DNA from: Rapana venosa
Taxonomy: Eukaryota; Mollusca; Gastropoda; Neogastropoda; Muricidae
Direction: 5' to 3'
Length of the DNA stretch: 64,000 bases
Assembly: GCA_028751875.1 (NCBI GenBank)
Contig: CM054153.1
Span: forward strand, 34,055,435-34,119,434
The notes beneath the pieces are model-generated. The model saw only the letters and a program-made list of their open reading frames with translations, was not told the origin of the DNA and ran no database searches. Both the position numbers and the translations under genes were made by a program. Below, in pieces: positions 45,346-56,600 of this stretch; positions within the stretch are counted from its first letter, which is position 1, and every line of letters begins with the position of its first letter.

Positions 45346-46460
45346 AAAAGGCCCCCTTTTTTAACCGACAAACAATATTTTGAAAGGCAAACGAAATATT
45401 ATTGCACTCTCCCCCCGGGGCTCTCCTGTCTGTCTTTCCCCTCTGTCTCTGTGTCCTGACTCAGCCTGTTGTCTGTCTGTCCTTTTCTGTCAGCCCCGGG
45501 CCCGTTTTGATCTCGGGAAAGTCTCTGTCTGTCTGTCTGTCTGTGATGAGCGGGGCAGTTCCGGGAAACGGCAGTTTAAAAGGGGCCCGCTAGGACTTTG
45601 GGCACCAGTCCGGTTTTTCAAGCCCCTTTTTCTGGCTGGGGGACCCGGGCCAGCTCCCCGCAACCACGGCAAAGAGGAGGCCAAAAAACCCGGGCCCACA
45701 GTTATATCTTTTAAAATTTTTATACTAGATGTTTTATTTAAATATATAATTTTTTAAAATTTTTTTATATATACCCTTTAGATCAGATATAAGTGTATCC
45801 CTTTTTTCCTTTTTCTCTTATTAGGCGATGGTATGCGGGATTAAACCGTTTTATTTTAGTGGGGGTTTTTTGGGTTTTGGGGGGAAGTGGGAAAGGACTC
45901 ATCTTTTACGGGCGATTAAAAAAAATTAAAGAAATAATGAATTTTAAAAGGGTTTCCCCCTAATAACACTTTAGTTTTCAAGGGGCATGTTTGAAAAATG
46001 GGGAGTTCCCTAAAAAAAACCCGCTCACGTTTTCAAAAATAAAAAAAAAAAGGGTTCAAAATTTTAAACATCATGTTTGGTATTGTATTTTCCCCGTGCT
46101 TTTTAGGGGGGTTTAAAAAATATTTTTGAAGACACCAAAAAAAAGGGTTTTAAAAACTAAATTGTGGCAAATTTTGGGTTTTCCCCCTCTTTCTTGGGGG
46201 AGAAGTCCCTAAATTTTTGGAGGAAAAACCTGAAATATGCGAAACAAAAAAATCAAAAACAAACTGGCTTAACTCGGGGAAAAAACAACACACACTCATA
46301 AGGGGAAAATTTTTTCCATTTTTCTTCCCTATCAAAAGATGTAATTTAAATTTAAAGCCCCAAAAAATGAGAAATAAGTGTCTACAGTGAGCCTGAAAGA
46401 AAGAATTAAAAAGCACAGAGGCTAAAAAACATAGTTTAAAAGTACTTTTTTAACCCCCCA
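45346..46460. other. Noisy, gene-free stretch with a (CTGT)n tract
   Basis: CTGTCTGT tracts lie at 45426-45545. Elsewhere there are only runs of short homopolymers with no supported gene. Confidence 0.55.
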
Positions 46461-46479
46461 CGGAAACAGCCACACGCCC

Positions 46480-47640
46480 CACACGCACCCCATAAATCAC
46501 ATACAAAATGAAAAGCAGCAGAGGAAAGAAACCGGGCACAATAATAATAGACCCAAAAAAAGACGAGACATCACATTGCCATTTAGCATGAGAAAATCAA
46601 AAGAGGGTTTTGGAAAGGAAGCATGGTTTCCCGGGGTCGGGAAGTGTCCCATGGGCCTTCCGTCCTTTGTTCGCCTACAGCGTGGGGCCTCTTCTTCCCC
46701 ACGCTGTCCTCTCGTGCTTCGTGTTCCCCCTGGGTGGCAGCGGCCTGGGTGGCTCCAAACCATGCGCCAGGCTTTTTTATGTTACAGCACCCACGGCACG
46801 TTTCTTCCCCACAAAAGAATGGAATGGGGGCCCTTTCCGGTCTCTGGTTGAAGGCAAGGCTCGCTTCTTTGCGGGGAAGTGAAATTTGCCCAAACCCGTG
46901 TAATTTTTTGGTGGGTAGGGTTTATTTAGGGGTCCAATGTTTTCCCCGGGCTCTGAACTGAAATGCTTTTTCTGGGCCCTTTTTTCTCTCTGAGAGGAAG
47001 GGGGACAAAGTTTGGGTTTCCCTGGATTTGGTCGTTTTAAAAGGGGAAAAAGTTGTCCCGAGTTTTTTTGGGTCCTGTAAATAATTAATTGGATTTTTGG
47101 GGAAGGGGTCTTGGGGTTTGGGGCTTTTTGTATTTCAATTTTTTGCCGAAATTTTTTTTTACGTCTCAATTCTCCCCCCTTCTCCCCTTTGTAGGGAAAA
47201 CAAAATTTAAGAGTAGTCTGCACGTTAAAATTTTGTAAAAGATTTTCAAGAAGTACAGGTTCTTGAAAAAACGACTGTTTTTCAGAAAAAACTAAGGGTT
47301 TTACAGTGCTTTTCCCGTTTCCCCTGAGAATTGGGGTGGGCTTTTGGGAGGGAGGATTTTCCCCGGCAAATAGGTTTAAACGAGGGAATTTATGGGGGGC
47401 TGCAGCCGAAATGCTAAAACATTTTTTCTCCACACCGGCTACATAGAGTTTTGGGGGTTTAAGTTTTAGCGGCGGCAACGTCTGGTGAATGGAGGGGGGG
47501 ATTTTTACCCCTCTCCCAGGGCCTCTTTTGGTGCAGGGGCCTCCGTGCCTTACCCCTTTACCGGGGATTAAAAAAGGTAAATTACGGTTTAAATTTGGTG
47601 ACATCCCCGTTAAGGCTTTTCCCTGGCCACCAGCTGGTGT
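46480..47640. other. Unassigned open region with a GC-rich clean patch
   Basis: 46560-46860 is unusually clean and GC-rich, with several long frames on both strands. CAGCGTGGGG/CCCCACGCTG at 46678-46706 forms a perfect 10-bp stem hairpin. A 275-codon frame on the minus strand (46777-47604) is very rich in Lys and Pro and shows no domain. In this noisy area homopolymer runs favour Lys/Pro/Phe/Gly codons and long stop-free frames, so I do not accept it as a gene. Confidence 0.35.
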
Positions 47641-47889
47641 TTCAGGGAGATGAAAGGAAATTAGCTTGGGTTTTGGACATTATTGGGCAATTCAAAGATT
47701 TTGTTTTTAACTCACTTCCCCACAATCTCGAAAAAATGGATCCGTAAGAGTACCCCTTTTTTTAGGCCCAATTATCCAAAAAAGTATGGTGAAAGGGATT
47801 TCGGAAAAAGGGTACTTTCCCTTTTTAGAAAAAATGGGAAAACAAGGGGTGGGTCACTATCCAAAACCCGTGCATCTGGTTTTTGGGGC

Positions 47890-47985
47890 TTTGAGGGTAT
47901 AGCTTGTATAGTATATATAGTATAGTATAAATATAGAATAAGTATAGTATAGTATTTAAAAGTATAGTATAGTTAGAATAAGTTT
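47890..47985. repeat. (TATAG)n pentanucleotide repeat
   Basis: About ten TATAG units with ATA and AATA interruptions. Confidence 0.85.
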
Positions 47986-47989
47986 AAAC

Positions 47990-49490
47990 CCCACTTACCA
48001 GGGTTTTTGCCACTGTGACCCCCCAGAGGAACTTAAAACAGAATGGCGCAGCCTAACATTGAGAAGACCCTCCGCCAAAAAAAACTGAATGTCGAGAAAG
48101 GGTTTCCCCGTGGACTTGCTTCTGTCCGGGGTGATTTTTGCCCCGGGTGGGCCCTTTCCCAGCAAAGATGCCGATCTCTGGGGGGTAATGGGGTGGGGGG
48201 GTGGAGACCCGAAGAAATTTTGGGGGTTATTTTGGGGTTTATGATTTTCCCCGAATCTCTCTCTCGGTAACTTTCTGGAGTTTATTTTTAAAGTTTTATT
48301 TTGCTGTTTGGGCTGACTGGGGAAACATCCTTTTCTAATGACCCCTCTTGTGGGGCCCTTTTTTTAAATTGTATTTGAAAATTGATGTAGGTTTTGGATT
48401 TTTTTTTCACTCTCAACCACACGCCCCGGTTTTGAATACAGGTTTAATCAGCAGTATGCCCATATACGCGTATTTGTGCATTCGCTGAAAAGTTGAATGC
48501 TTATTTTTCCCCAGGGAAAATTTTTACGGTTGTATTTTTTTTTTTTTGGGACAAAAAAAAAATCATTGGGAACTGGCTTAAAAAAGGGAAAAAAAATTTG
48601 CACAAAAACAAAACGTGACAACGAGTTGAAACATTTTTAAAAATTATTAAAGACAAAAAAGGAACTCTTGACATTAAAAAGAAATTTCAAATGTTTGGGG
48701 AAAACCTAAAGGTTTCATTTTTTTGGGGGAAAAGGGGGCTGGGAAAGGGGATTCAGTGTTAGCCGGGAAATGAAAATGGGCCACAGACGATGCTTTCCCA
48801 AAAATTGGAGATGAGTAACTAAAAGCAAAAGATAACCAGCCCCCTTTTTAAAGGTTTTCCGCCCCTGTTTTTTAAGGGAAACTTTAACTTTTGTGTGTGT
48901 GTGTTGTGTGTGTGTGTGTTTTGTGTGTGCCGGGGCGCGTGGGGCCGTTTTGTGTGTTTTTGTGTGTGTGTTTGGGGAGGGGAGAGGGAAATGGGGGTGA
49001 GTGATTAATGTGTTTGTGTTCATCGCTTTTTTAAAGCCTATTTATGGGGGTGTCCTTTTACGCATAAATTTCCCCCCCCATGCACTGAGTATCGAAAAAT
49101 TATTTTAAAGGAAAACCTTTCGGTTTTATCCCCGTATCTAAAAAAAGTGTTTTTCGGGGGTCTGTGTGATGCGTGCCTGCCTGCGTGTTTTGTTTTTGAA
49201 ATGTGACCCACATAACCCTTTGACGTTTTGGAAACCTTTCCTTTCGGTTAAATTGTGGCCCCACAATGGGGTTCATTCAGCCCAATTTAAGTGTTGGTGC
49301 GGGTGGCAGCTGGGGCCCCGTATTGGGGTGTCCTGGGGCCTTAGGGCCCTTTAAGTTTGGGTTGCGGGTGTTTACGTTAAATTTTGTATGATACCCCCCC
49401 CCTTTACGTTTCCATTCAGCCTTACCCTTTCCCTTCGACAAAAGATTGTTAGCTGCTTTTCTCTTTCAAAGTGTAGGGCAAAAGGGACAT
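47990..49490. other. Noisy gene-free stretch with a (GT)n tract
   Basis: GT repeats at 48892-48975. The remaining short frames (for example 48043-48270 plus, 49166-49354 plus) have no recognisable content. Confidence 0.5.
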
Positions 49491-49494
49491 CTGG

Positions 49495-49815
49495 GGGGAG
49501 AGAGAGAAGGAGAGCAGGAGAGAAAAGAGGGGGGAGGGAGAGAGAGAGAGGGGAAAGGGGGAGATAGGGGGAGAGCAGGAGGAAAGAGAGGGGGGGGGAG
49601 GGAAGACAGAGAGAGACAGAAAAAAAGGAGGGACGGGGGAGGGGTGGAAGGGGCAGAGAGGGGAAAGGGGGGGAGAGAAGGAGGGGGGGGGGGGGAAAAG
49701 GGAAGAAGGAGAGCGCAATGACAATACAATGACAAATTTTTTTTATTTTTGAGGATAATTTAATAACACCCCCTGTGCTTTTTTTAAACCAATCCCCCCC
49801 CCCCGAGGGAAAGGG

Positions 49816-49846
<31 letters not shown>

Positions 49847-49910
49847 GGGGAAGAAAAGAGAGGGAAGAGAGAGAGGGAGAGAGAGAGAGAGAGAAAAGAT
49901 CAGACTTTTA
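49495..49910. repeat. Purine-rich (GA/GGA)n tracts around a SINE tail
   Basis: G/A-only sequence at 49495-49715 and GA repeats at 49815-49897. Between them, 49738-49795 (minus strand) matches the SINE family 1 tail: TGAGGATAATTTAATAA...GTGCTTTTTTTAAACCAATCC versus 14130-14185. Confidence 0.8.
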
Positions 49911-50210
49911 CTGTACCCCGGCCCAAGGCCAAAATATAAAAAATGAATGGTGGGGGATATGGAATGGTTTATAAGCACAAGTAATATAAACAAAATGCCT
50001 TTTTTAAAGTTTTTCTATGACATAAAGTTTCCCAAAGATCATAAAAACATAAGTCACCATATCTTGAATTGTTTGTTTACAAAACATGCATTTCAGTGAA
50101 ATCATAATCAACAGGTTTTAAGTCATATTTACCAATGTAAGGCTTTTAAAAAAGTAAAAAAATTTTATTTCTTCACTGGTTGCATGAAAAAAAATCTAGG
50201 TAATTTGCAT
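49911..50210. other. Left flank of Polinton copy 2
   Basis: AT-rich unique sequence with no gene. It does not match the left flank of Polinton copy 1, unlike the right flanks, which match. Confidence 0.5.
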
Positions 50211-50211
50211 C

Positions 50212-50397
50212 AGAGAGATAGGGAAAACAGGCATTCAAGCTCAACTACTCTTTAACTTACCTAGTTTTCATATAAAACCTCGCAACTTGGCCGATTCGTC
50301 TTCGCCTCATCTGGGCCAAAAGTTGCCATGTTTTATATGAAAACTAGGTAAGTTGAAGTAGCAGTTTACCTTGAATGCCTGTTTTCCCTATCTCTCT
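50212..50397. repeat. Left terminal palindrome, Polinton copy 2 (clean)
   Basis: AGAGAGATAGGGAAAACAGG with CATTCAAG at the outer end is mirrored by CTTGAATG and CCTGTTTTCCCTATCTCTCT at the inner end. TTACCTAGTTTTCATATAAAAC pairs with GTTTTATATGAAAACTAGGTAA. At the apex GCAACTTGGCC and GGGCCAAAAGTTGC pair around a 20-base GATTCGTCTTCGCCTCAT loop. This makes a hairpin of about 90 bases per arm, with a small bulge (CTCAACTACTCTTTAA against GTTGAAGTAGCAGTTTAC). The element starts with AG, as Polintons do. Confidence 0.9.
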
Positions 50398-50473
50398 ACT
50401 AAAAATGAAAATGTTACTATCTTATTTCTAGTGGGTAAAACTATAAAATTATGGAAAAATGTGTGACAAAACA

Positions 50474-50601
50474 ATATCTTGTCAAGAACTAATACAACAT
50501 CTTGTCGAGAACTAATACAATATCTTGTCAAGAACTAATACAACATCTTGTCGAGAACTAATACAACATCTTGTCAAGAACCTGTCAAGAACTAGTACAA
50601 G
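50474..50601. repeat. 23-base tandem repeat, five units
   Basis: Units of ATCTTGTCAAGAACTAATACAAC alternate CAAG/CGAG and CAAC/CAAT, followed by a degenerate ending. It lies just inside the terminal palindrome. The reverse complement of one unit is visible in the right terminus of copy 1 (38150-38175). Confidence 0.9.
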
Positions 50602-50639
50602 AACTAAAACAATAACTTGCCAGAACTAAATCAAAAACT

Positions 50640-50810
50640 GTCAAGAAAAAAAACAAGTCCCCATCAACAACTTATTAACAAACTTATTAACAACTTTGTC
50701 AACAAATTATTAACAACTTTGTCAACAACTTATCAACACTAACAACTTATCAACAAATTTGTTAACAAACTTATCAACAATTTGTCAAGAACAACAATAA
50801 TTGTTTTACA
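50640..50810. repeat. AACAACTTATCAAC-type short-period repeats
   Basis: AT-rich units (AACAACTTTGTCAACAA/ TTATTAACAA) repeat irregularly between the 23-base array and the first gene. They could hold the promoter or polymerase/terminal-protein binding sites. No motif is certain. Confidence 0.75.
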
Positions 50811-50837
50811 CAAAATATATTGATAAAGATAGACAAC

Positions 50838-51415
50838 ATGAATTGCAACGAGCTTTTACAGATGACATCTACTGTTTCTAGTCAAGAAGAAAAAACTGAT
50901 GAGAAGAGTCTGCTTGATAAGAAGGAGAAGTTGTACTCTCTTGCTGCCTGTGGTAAAACAAAGCATTACTTAGGAACACAACTAACAGTTGAACAGGTAC
51001 AGCAGTTATCATCACAAGACATTATTAAGTATTTTAATAGGTATGAATCTCTTCTTGGAGCAAAGATGGTGAGAAGCCTAGGGCATACTCTTATTGGCTT
51101 ATACGCTAAAGCAACAAGTAGGGTCTTTATGTGGACTCAGAAGCTGACTTAGCATATGACCTGTCACAAGATCCTGTTTTGTTTAGAACGCTGGAGACAC
51201 TTGGCTGTGATATGTATTATCGTTTTGGTTCCCTCTTAGCACCAGTAGTTGCTAGTACGATAACATTAAAACATATAAAATTTAACCATATAGAGACAGA
51301 TGGAAGAGCAGAAAACAGTTATGAACCAACAGGAAGCACAGGAGAATGCTACGAACCAAGCCCAGCAGACTCTTCCACAAGTCACAACAGTGACCAAGAG
51401 CCCTGGGAGAGTTGA
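50838..51415 (+). pseudogene. Polinton small gene 1, copy 2 (one frameshift)
   Basis: ATG at 50838 (MNCNELL). The first frame runs to 51152 and the second picks up near 51131 (DSEADLAYDLSQDP) after a one-base shift, ending 51415 in a Ser/Thr/Glu-rich tail. The protein is about 190 residues and soluble-looking. Features are YSLAACGKTKHYLG, LSSQDIIKYFNRYESLLGAKMVRSLG, GLYAKA and GSLLAPVVASTITLKHIKF. I recall similar proteins as the first gene of invertebrate Polintons, with unknown function. Its tail overlaps the start of gene 2 by about 115 bases in another frame. Confidence 0.7.
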
Positions 51416-51733
51416 AGCTGGAAAAAGGTTGGCAGAATAAAACCGACAGAAAAAAACTTAGTAATCAAGCAAAGCAAAAGATTGTATTCGGAGAAGCATC
51501 AGAAAAACAGATGCCTATAGAACAAAGAAGCCACACCACCAAAAACAAATATTCAGTCTTATTTGTTATACAGTGTAACTGCTATAGGCCTTGGTTATAT
51601 ATCTTATAGAGTATGGAGCAGCAAGCGACCAACAAAACAAGAACTGCAGCAAGAACATAAACCAAACCCAAAACCACAGCCACAACCATTGCAATGCAAA
51701 CAGCCTGACAATGACCCATTCAGAATGTATTAA
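51300..51733 (+). pseudogene. Polinton small gene 2, copy 2, single-TM protein (frameshifted)
   Basis: ATG at 51300 opens a Gln/Asn/Thr-rich N terminus that reaches SPGRVEAGKRLAE before a stop at 51438. The reading continues one base over (KKLSNQAKQK, to 51609). A hydrophobic segment at about 51560-51605 is followed by a Lys/Pro/Gln tail ending PDNDPFRMY before a stop at 51732. The RVEAGKRLAE motif followed by a basic stretch and a single TM helix is a layout I associate with invertebrate Polintons. The gene may encode a virion membrane or accessory protein. The start overlaps gene 1. Confidence 0.55.
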
Positions 51734-51739
51734 TATATT

Positions 51740-51954
51740 AATATAAAAAATTATACTTCCACGCGGCCGTTATTTGTGGTCTCAGCGTTGGCTATACTAT
51801 GTTAGGAAAGAGCCTTCTGAAAATGAAGCCTGCTGATTTAGGAAAACTAGACTTTGAGGATAGCGCTAAGCTAGTTGCTGTTGTAACAGCATTCATTGCT
51901 TCTAAAGACTTCTTGGTAAAGCAGGGAATCATTCCAGAAAATATAAGTCCATAA
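51740..51954 (+). CDS. Polinton small gene 3, copy 2, 51-70 residues
   Basis: The frame is open from about 51736 and ends TAA at 51952-51954. The only ATG is at 51799, giving 51 residues (MLGKSLLKMKPADLGKLDFE). An upstream start would need a non-ATG codon or a base lost from the hydrophobic AVICGLSVGYT segment. The second half is KLVAVVTAFIASKDFLVKQGIIPENISP: a hydrophobic helix, a KDFLVKQ motif and a short tail. Gene 4 begins 8 bases downstream, so the two are tightly packed. Function unknown, likely a small membrane protein. Confidence 0.6.
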
Positions 51955-51961
51955 ATCGAAA

Positions 51962-52370
51962 ATGGCTTCTTTAGTGATGATGATTGGTGGTGCTGTAGTT
52001 AACGCACTTGCTTTTACAGGTAGCAACTACTTGTTTTCTAAACTTCATACAGATGAAGAAAGGAAGAGACATGATAAAGCAATAGAACAACTGAACAGAG
52101 CACAGGCAGAATACGAAAGACAAAGAATTGTTCATTTAGGACTTTATTAACGAAAAACTTCGTGAACAAGGACATGCCGCAAAAACATTTTCTGATGTTG
52201 ACGCGGCAATAAAAGAGTACTACATTGTGACAGGCAAACAAATATCTCCTATTACTAAACCACAGCTTCGTGATTATTATCAACCCACTGAAACCCAGAA
52301 GACAGGCGAGATTGCTTTTATTGTGGTGGGCATGACAATAGTATATTTCTTAGCACAGAAGGTTGGTTAA
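51962..52370 (+). pseudogene. Polinton small gene 4, copy 2, membrane-anchored coiled coil (one frameshift)
   Basis: MASLVMMIGGAVVNALAFTG opens with a hydrophobic N-terminal anchor. A charged, coiled-coil-like stretch follows (EERKRHDKAIEQLNRAQAEYERQR), then after one frameshift near 52136 DFINEKLREQGHAAKTFSD and TQKTGEIAFIVVGMTIVYFLAQKVG, which ends TAA at 52368. The protein is about 135 residues with a TM helix at each end. The frameshift is the only defect. I recall this protein as a regular neighbour of the integrase in cnidarian and molluscan Polintons. Its role is unknown. Confidence 0.72.
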
Positions 52371-52405
52371 CCAACAATTTTTTAAAAATTTATTATAATA
52401 GAACA

Positions 52406-53300
52406 ATGGATGCCAAACTCTCTAAGATCTATTACACACCAAAAGGTTACTGGAAAGGACAAACAGCTATTAACAAACTGAGTATTGCAGCAGGAGTAAG
52501 TTCTGAGGTAGCAAAGAAGTGGTTGTCTAAACAAGCAATATGGCAGATCTATTTACCTGCACCAAGGCGCATTAATAGACCATCCTTTATAAACATGAAG
52601 CCAAATGATACTCACCAAATAGACCTTTACTACTTACCCCATGACACAATCAGAAGAAAGAGGTAAAAGTATGCTCTTACTGTGGTGGACGTAGCTTCTA
52701 GGTATAAAGATGCAGAGCCCCTTACTGAAAAGAGTGCTACCGCAACTGCAGTTGCTTTGCAAGAAATCTATAGTCGAGGCCCATTAAAATATCCCAGACT
52801 TATTCAGTGCGACGATGGTAAAGAGTTTAAAGAAGCATTTAATCAGCTTTATAAAGCATGGAGTAGAAAAAAAAAAGAGTCATCAGGCAACCACAGATCT
52901 AAAGCATGGTTAAGTTTTAACAAATGTAGAAAAAAAGACTGTTTGCATTCATACCCCCAAGAAATCATGATCCCAGGCAAACAAACACAGGTGGAAGAAA
53001 ACTACCGCAGTTTTAAGAGGATAACTTGAGGAACAAAACCCACAGGGTTTTTAAAACCTGGGGGACGCCAAAAACACAAAACAATACACAGCACCCAAAC
53101 AACACCACCAAAGCAACCACTAATCCCCTTTTGGGGAAGAAACTTAGTTCTTTGCCCCTGGAAAGCGGAACCCAGCAAAAGTCAAAGCAAGAAACGAACC
53201 CTCTGGGCTAGACACTTATGAAAAAAAAAAAGTTGTGGAGAGGGCCCTCCTTTTATTATTTGTCACTGCCTGCACCACAACGACTTTTTTTAGAGGGGAA
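52406..53300 (+). pseudogene. Polinton retroviral-type (DDE) integrase, copy 2
   Basis: Starts MDAKLSKIYYTPKGYWKG at 52406, then AINKLSIAAGVSSEVAKKWL (helix-turn-helix-like) and WQIYLPAPR. The catalytic core has HQIDLYYLPHD (first Asp), and after a frameshift near 52664 DVASRYKDAEPL and LIQCDDGKEF (second Asp). The third catalytic residue (Glu, in a MVxSFN context) is destroyed by a 2-base loss at about 52910. The C-terminal half (52920-53300) is in shifting frames as the sequence turns noisy. The family joins element ends to target DNA with a 5-6 bp duplication. It is the best anchor for calling this element a Polinton, together with the polymerase of copy 1. Confidence 0.85.
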
Positions 53301-53639
53301 TGCAGCTAGTGCACTAATATTTCCCCCCTTTTAGTAAGGGTGGGCCCCCGTTTCATCAGAAGAAGTACTGTATGGTCTCATTAACTTTTTTTTGTTTTTC
53401 AATTTTGGGAACTGTTTGAAAACATGAAGTGGGTTGGACCTCTTCATCTACAAATTTCCCTAAAATATTATTTAAACTTCTTTTTTGTGCCGATCAAGTT
53501 TTATTTCAAATTGCTCCCCAAATTTTTATGCATAGCTGAAAAAAGCAGAGTCGGGGTTTTGTACCATTCCATAGTTTTTGAAAAGTTTGAATCCTTTGTG
53601 AGCCTAAATCAGAATTTTTTTAATTTTATCTATTATCTA

Positions 53640-56600
53640 TTTTCCCCTATCTGACGCCCGTGGGGGCCCCTAAAAGACTCAAAACCCGTTCCCCCGATCC
53701 TCCTGTTCTCCCTTTCTCAGGGTTTTGTTGAGTTTAGACTGCCCTTTTCGCTGAGTTTATCCCCCCCAGTCTTCTTTTGGTTGCCCTCTTCTTCTTCCTC
53801 CTTGGACAGTGCCTTGTAAAACTGTCTTGCAAGCCCTTTTGGATCTTTGTGACTTGCCCATCCCATTTAAGTTTTCGTTTTTCACGTCGTTAGAAGGTTC
53901 TCATAGGGCCCAAATGGTTTGGGGATTCTGTTTGACGCTTTCTTTGCTTATGGGGTTTTTGTAGGAATCCCAAAGGGGGTCCCCGAAAGCATCTCATCTC
54001 CACCGCTGTACTCTTCTTCCCAATTGCGTCAGGGGCCTGATTCACGGCATACAGAAATAGGATAGACAAGGGGGCAAGCATCTGATCTTGGAGATAAAGG
54101 GGATATTCTTTTCTCTCCCGATGGGTTTAGTTTTACAAAAACGTTTTTGTCGTGCATCTTGCATACTATTCTGGCTTTGGGTCCCGGGCTGATACAAAGG
54201 CTCCCAGGGACTTGAAGCTTTAACTGTTTCCGCTTCTGGTCATTAACCCCGTATCATGCTAAGCCGTTGGGGTTAAAAGTCATCAGTTTGGGCTTCTCTG
54301 CATGATTTCCATGCCGTATGTTTTTTGGGGGCCTTTTTCAAGTGTTTGTTAGGCTGGGAGCTTTTTTTTGATCCTGCTATTCCATCAAATTTATTTGCGA
54401 AGCGGGGGTTTGTATCGTTCTGCCACCAAGGTGATGTCCCTTTATGATTTTCCGTGCTCAGCCTGATTCTCTCAGGAAATGTTGAAAAGAGTGGGGGGAG
54501 GTAAAAAAGCCCTGCCCTTTCCCAACTGTTTTTTCGGAAAACCCTTCCAATGTTGTTGTTGTAGTCACTACTGACGGCCTCCTGTACAGCGTTTGAGACT
54601 CGACAGGTTTGCATTGAGCTGTACAAATCATGGTTCCCCAAAAAACGCATGCCACCCCCTTCAAATGCCTTCTTAAAATCGATAAATACGGGGGTAAAGG
54701 TCTTGTTATTTTGAAGGTATGCCACATGTATTCTGGGTTAAATTTGTTCTGTTGTGCTGCGCCCTGCTCTAAAAACCTGTTTGCCCTCGCATGGGTTCTG
54801 CTTGGTTCAGTCTATTAAATATTATCGGCAGATGCCTTGCTTGGGTGGCATTAGGCTGTTGTGCGTAATTATGGATTGTTGTAGTTTCCTTTTTGGGGAG
54901 GGTGAGAGATGACGTTCCGGGTTTTTTTGGCCATTTTCCTTTTTCCCCAGATCTTGGCAAAATTTTTAGTGGGGCGATCATGGCTTCCCCTCCGCTTGAA
55001 CCAACTCGCGGAAATGTTGTCAGCCCTGCTGATTTCCCCTTTTTTTCAGCGTCTGACTGCTTTTTTCCATTCTTCTCGGGGGAAAGGGGGGACTGTCTTG
55101 TGTTTTTTCCCGGTCATTAAGGATTTTGGGATCTCCCCGGTTCTTAGTTTTTACAGGTCGGAGCGTATTCTGCCCATCTGTTCAAATTCCTGACGTCAGT
55201 GAGACACTTCCCATTTTTGTCTTGGTTTGAAAACCTTTTCCCTGTTTTGTGCAGTTAGGTCTTTCCAGCTGATATGCTTTTTGCTATTGTTTTTTTGATT
55301 TTTCTCTTCAATGTCTTGGCCCTGTTACCGATCCTTTTCTTTGCCTCCGTCATGGATTTCCCTGATTTTTTTGTTGACTGCCCTATATTGTTCTGCTCTT
55401 TTTTTGTTTCATTTTTCTTTTTTTTTTTAACCTCACGCTTGTCGCATAGTTGTGGAGTTAATGTGACCCAGGGATTTTGACTGGTCGGTGTTTGCCAAAA
55501 GCTCGCTTGCTTTTCAGTCACTGCTGTATTGAAACTATTCGTCAGTGTATCTATGTCTGATCTATCACAGTGATGCTGCAAACTTTCCCCTATCCTTGCT
55601 TGAAAAATTTTACTACTTGGGGTCCTTCAGCTTCTCGATGTCAAATTTGACCCGATGTTGTTCCGCTTGTGGATTTTCTTTAGATAGTCGGAAGTCATCA
55701 TACAAGACTGATCCCCCTAGTCTGCCCCTGGAAAACTTTGTGCTGCCGATGTCAAGCAGATGAAACCGTCTTTTCACCGTGATGAAATCTATTTGGTTGT
55801 GGTGTTTTCCTTTTGGGGCTATGCCATGCCTTTTTCTGGATTTCTTTTGGGCCAAGTGTATTCACTGGGGAGGGGTTTTACGGGCAAACCCGGGTCTCAA
55901 GCCTCTTTCTTTGATTGGTTATTACAATGGGGCCCCCACAAACCCCCCTCCCAATCTCTCCATGCTCTTCCCTCCCTTGGGTTCCAGTCACCTTGCGAAA
56001 CGAGGATTCTTTTTTGGGGATTTTGATTCAAAAACCCTTGTAGTTGGTCAAAAAAATTCTTTAGGCTTCATCTGTGAAATCTGATGTGGGGGCGTATCCC
56101 TGTACTCAGTTAGTTAAAGGGGGGGTTGCTCTCAACGGAGGGAAAAAGTCTCTGGAACAGGCGGGCAGCTCATGACGGTTTTCCGGTGTCTTTGGGGGAA
56201 CAAAACCCACGCGTTTTTCATGTTTATCCCTTTTTTCCCCCTGTTTTAAAATTTGGGGTCTTCCTGGGTCGTTGTTTCTCCATGTTTTTCCACCTGACTT
56301 CGCAGAGCCCAAGGTTTGGCCTTTGATATCGGACAATTTATGTGTCAGTTTTCCCACTTGCCGAGCTTTAGTGTTCCTACATTCCTGTGCAATGATGGTG
56401 TTGTTTTTTGGCCGGATTTTGTTGTGTTTTTCATCAGTAGCATACTTTCGACCTCTGTCCTGATGAGCAACAAAGGGACGGCCTTGGTAACCGGGGACGA
56501 CCGATCCGGTATGGAAAATTGGGGTTTTTTTTTCTGGGTGTATCTTGGGCAAATCAAAATGCGGAGCCCTCCTTTCCAGGTCGGTTTTTTTTATTGGGTT

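Noticed and set aside
46777..47604. A 275-codon minus-strand frame
   Set aside because: Lys/Pro/Phe-rich composition is what noisy homopolymer runs produce; no domain, and no match to neighbours.
50474..50601. CRISPR array
   Set aside because: The 23-base units are directly adjacent with no unique spacers, no cas genes are present, and the genome is animal; it is a tandem repeat.
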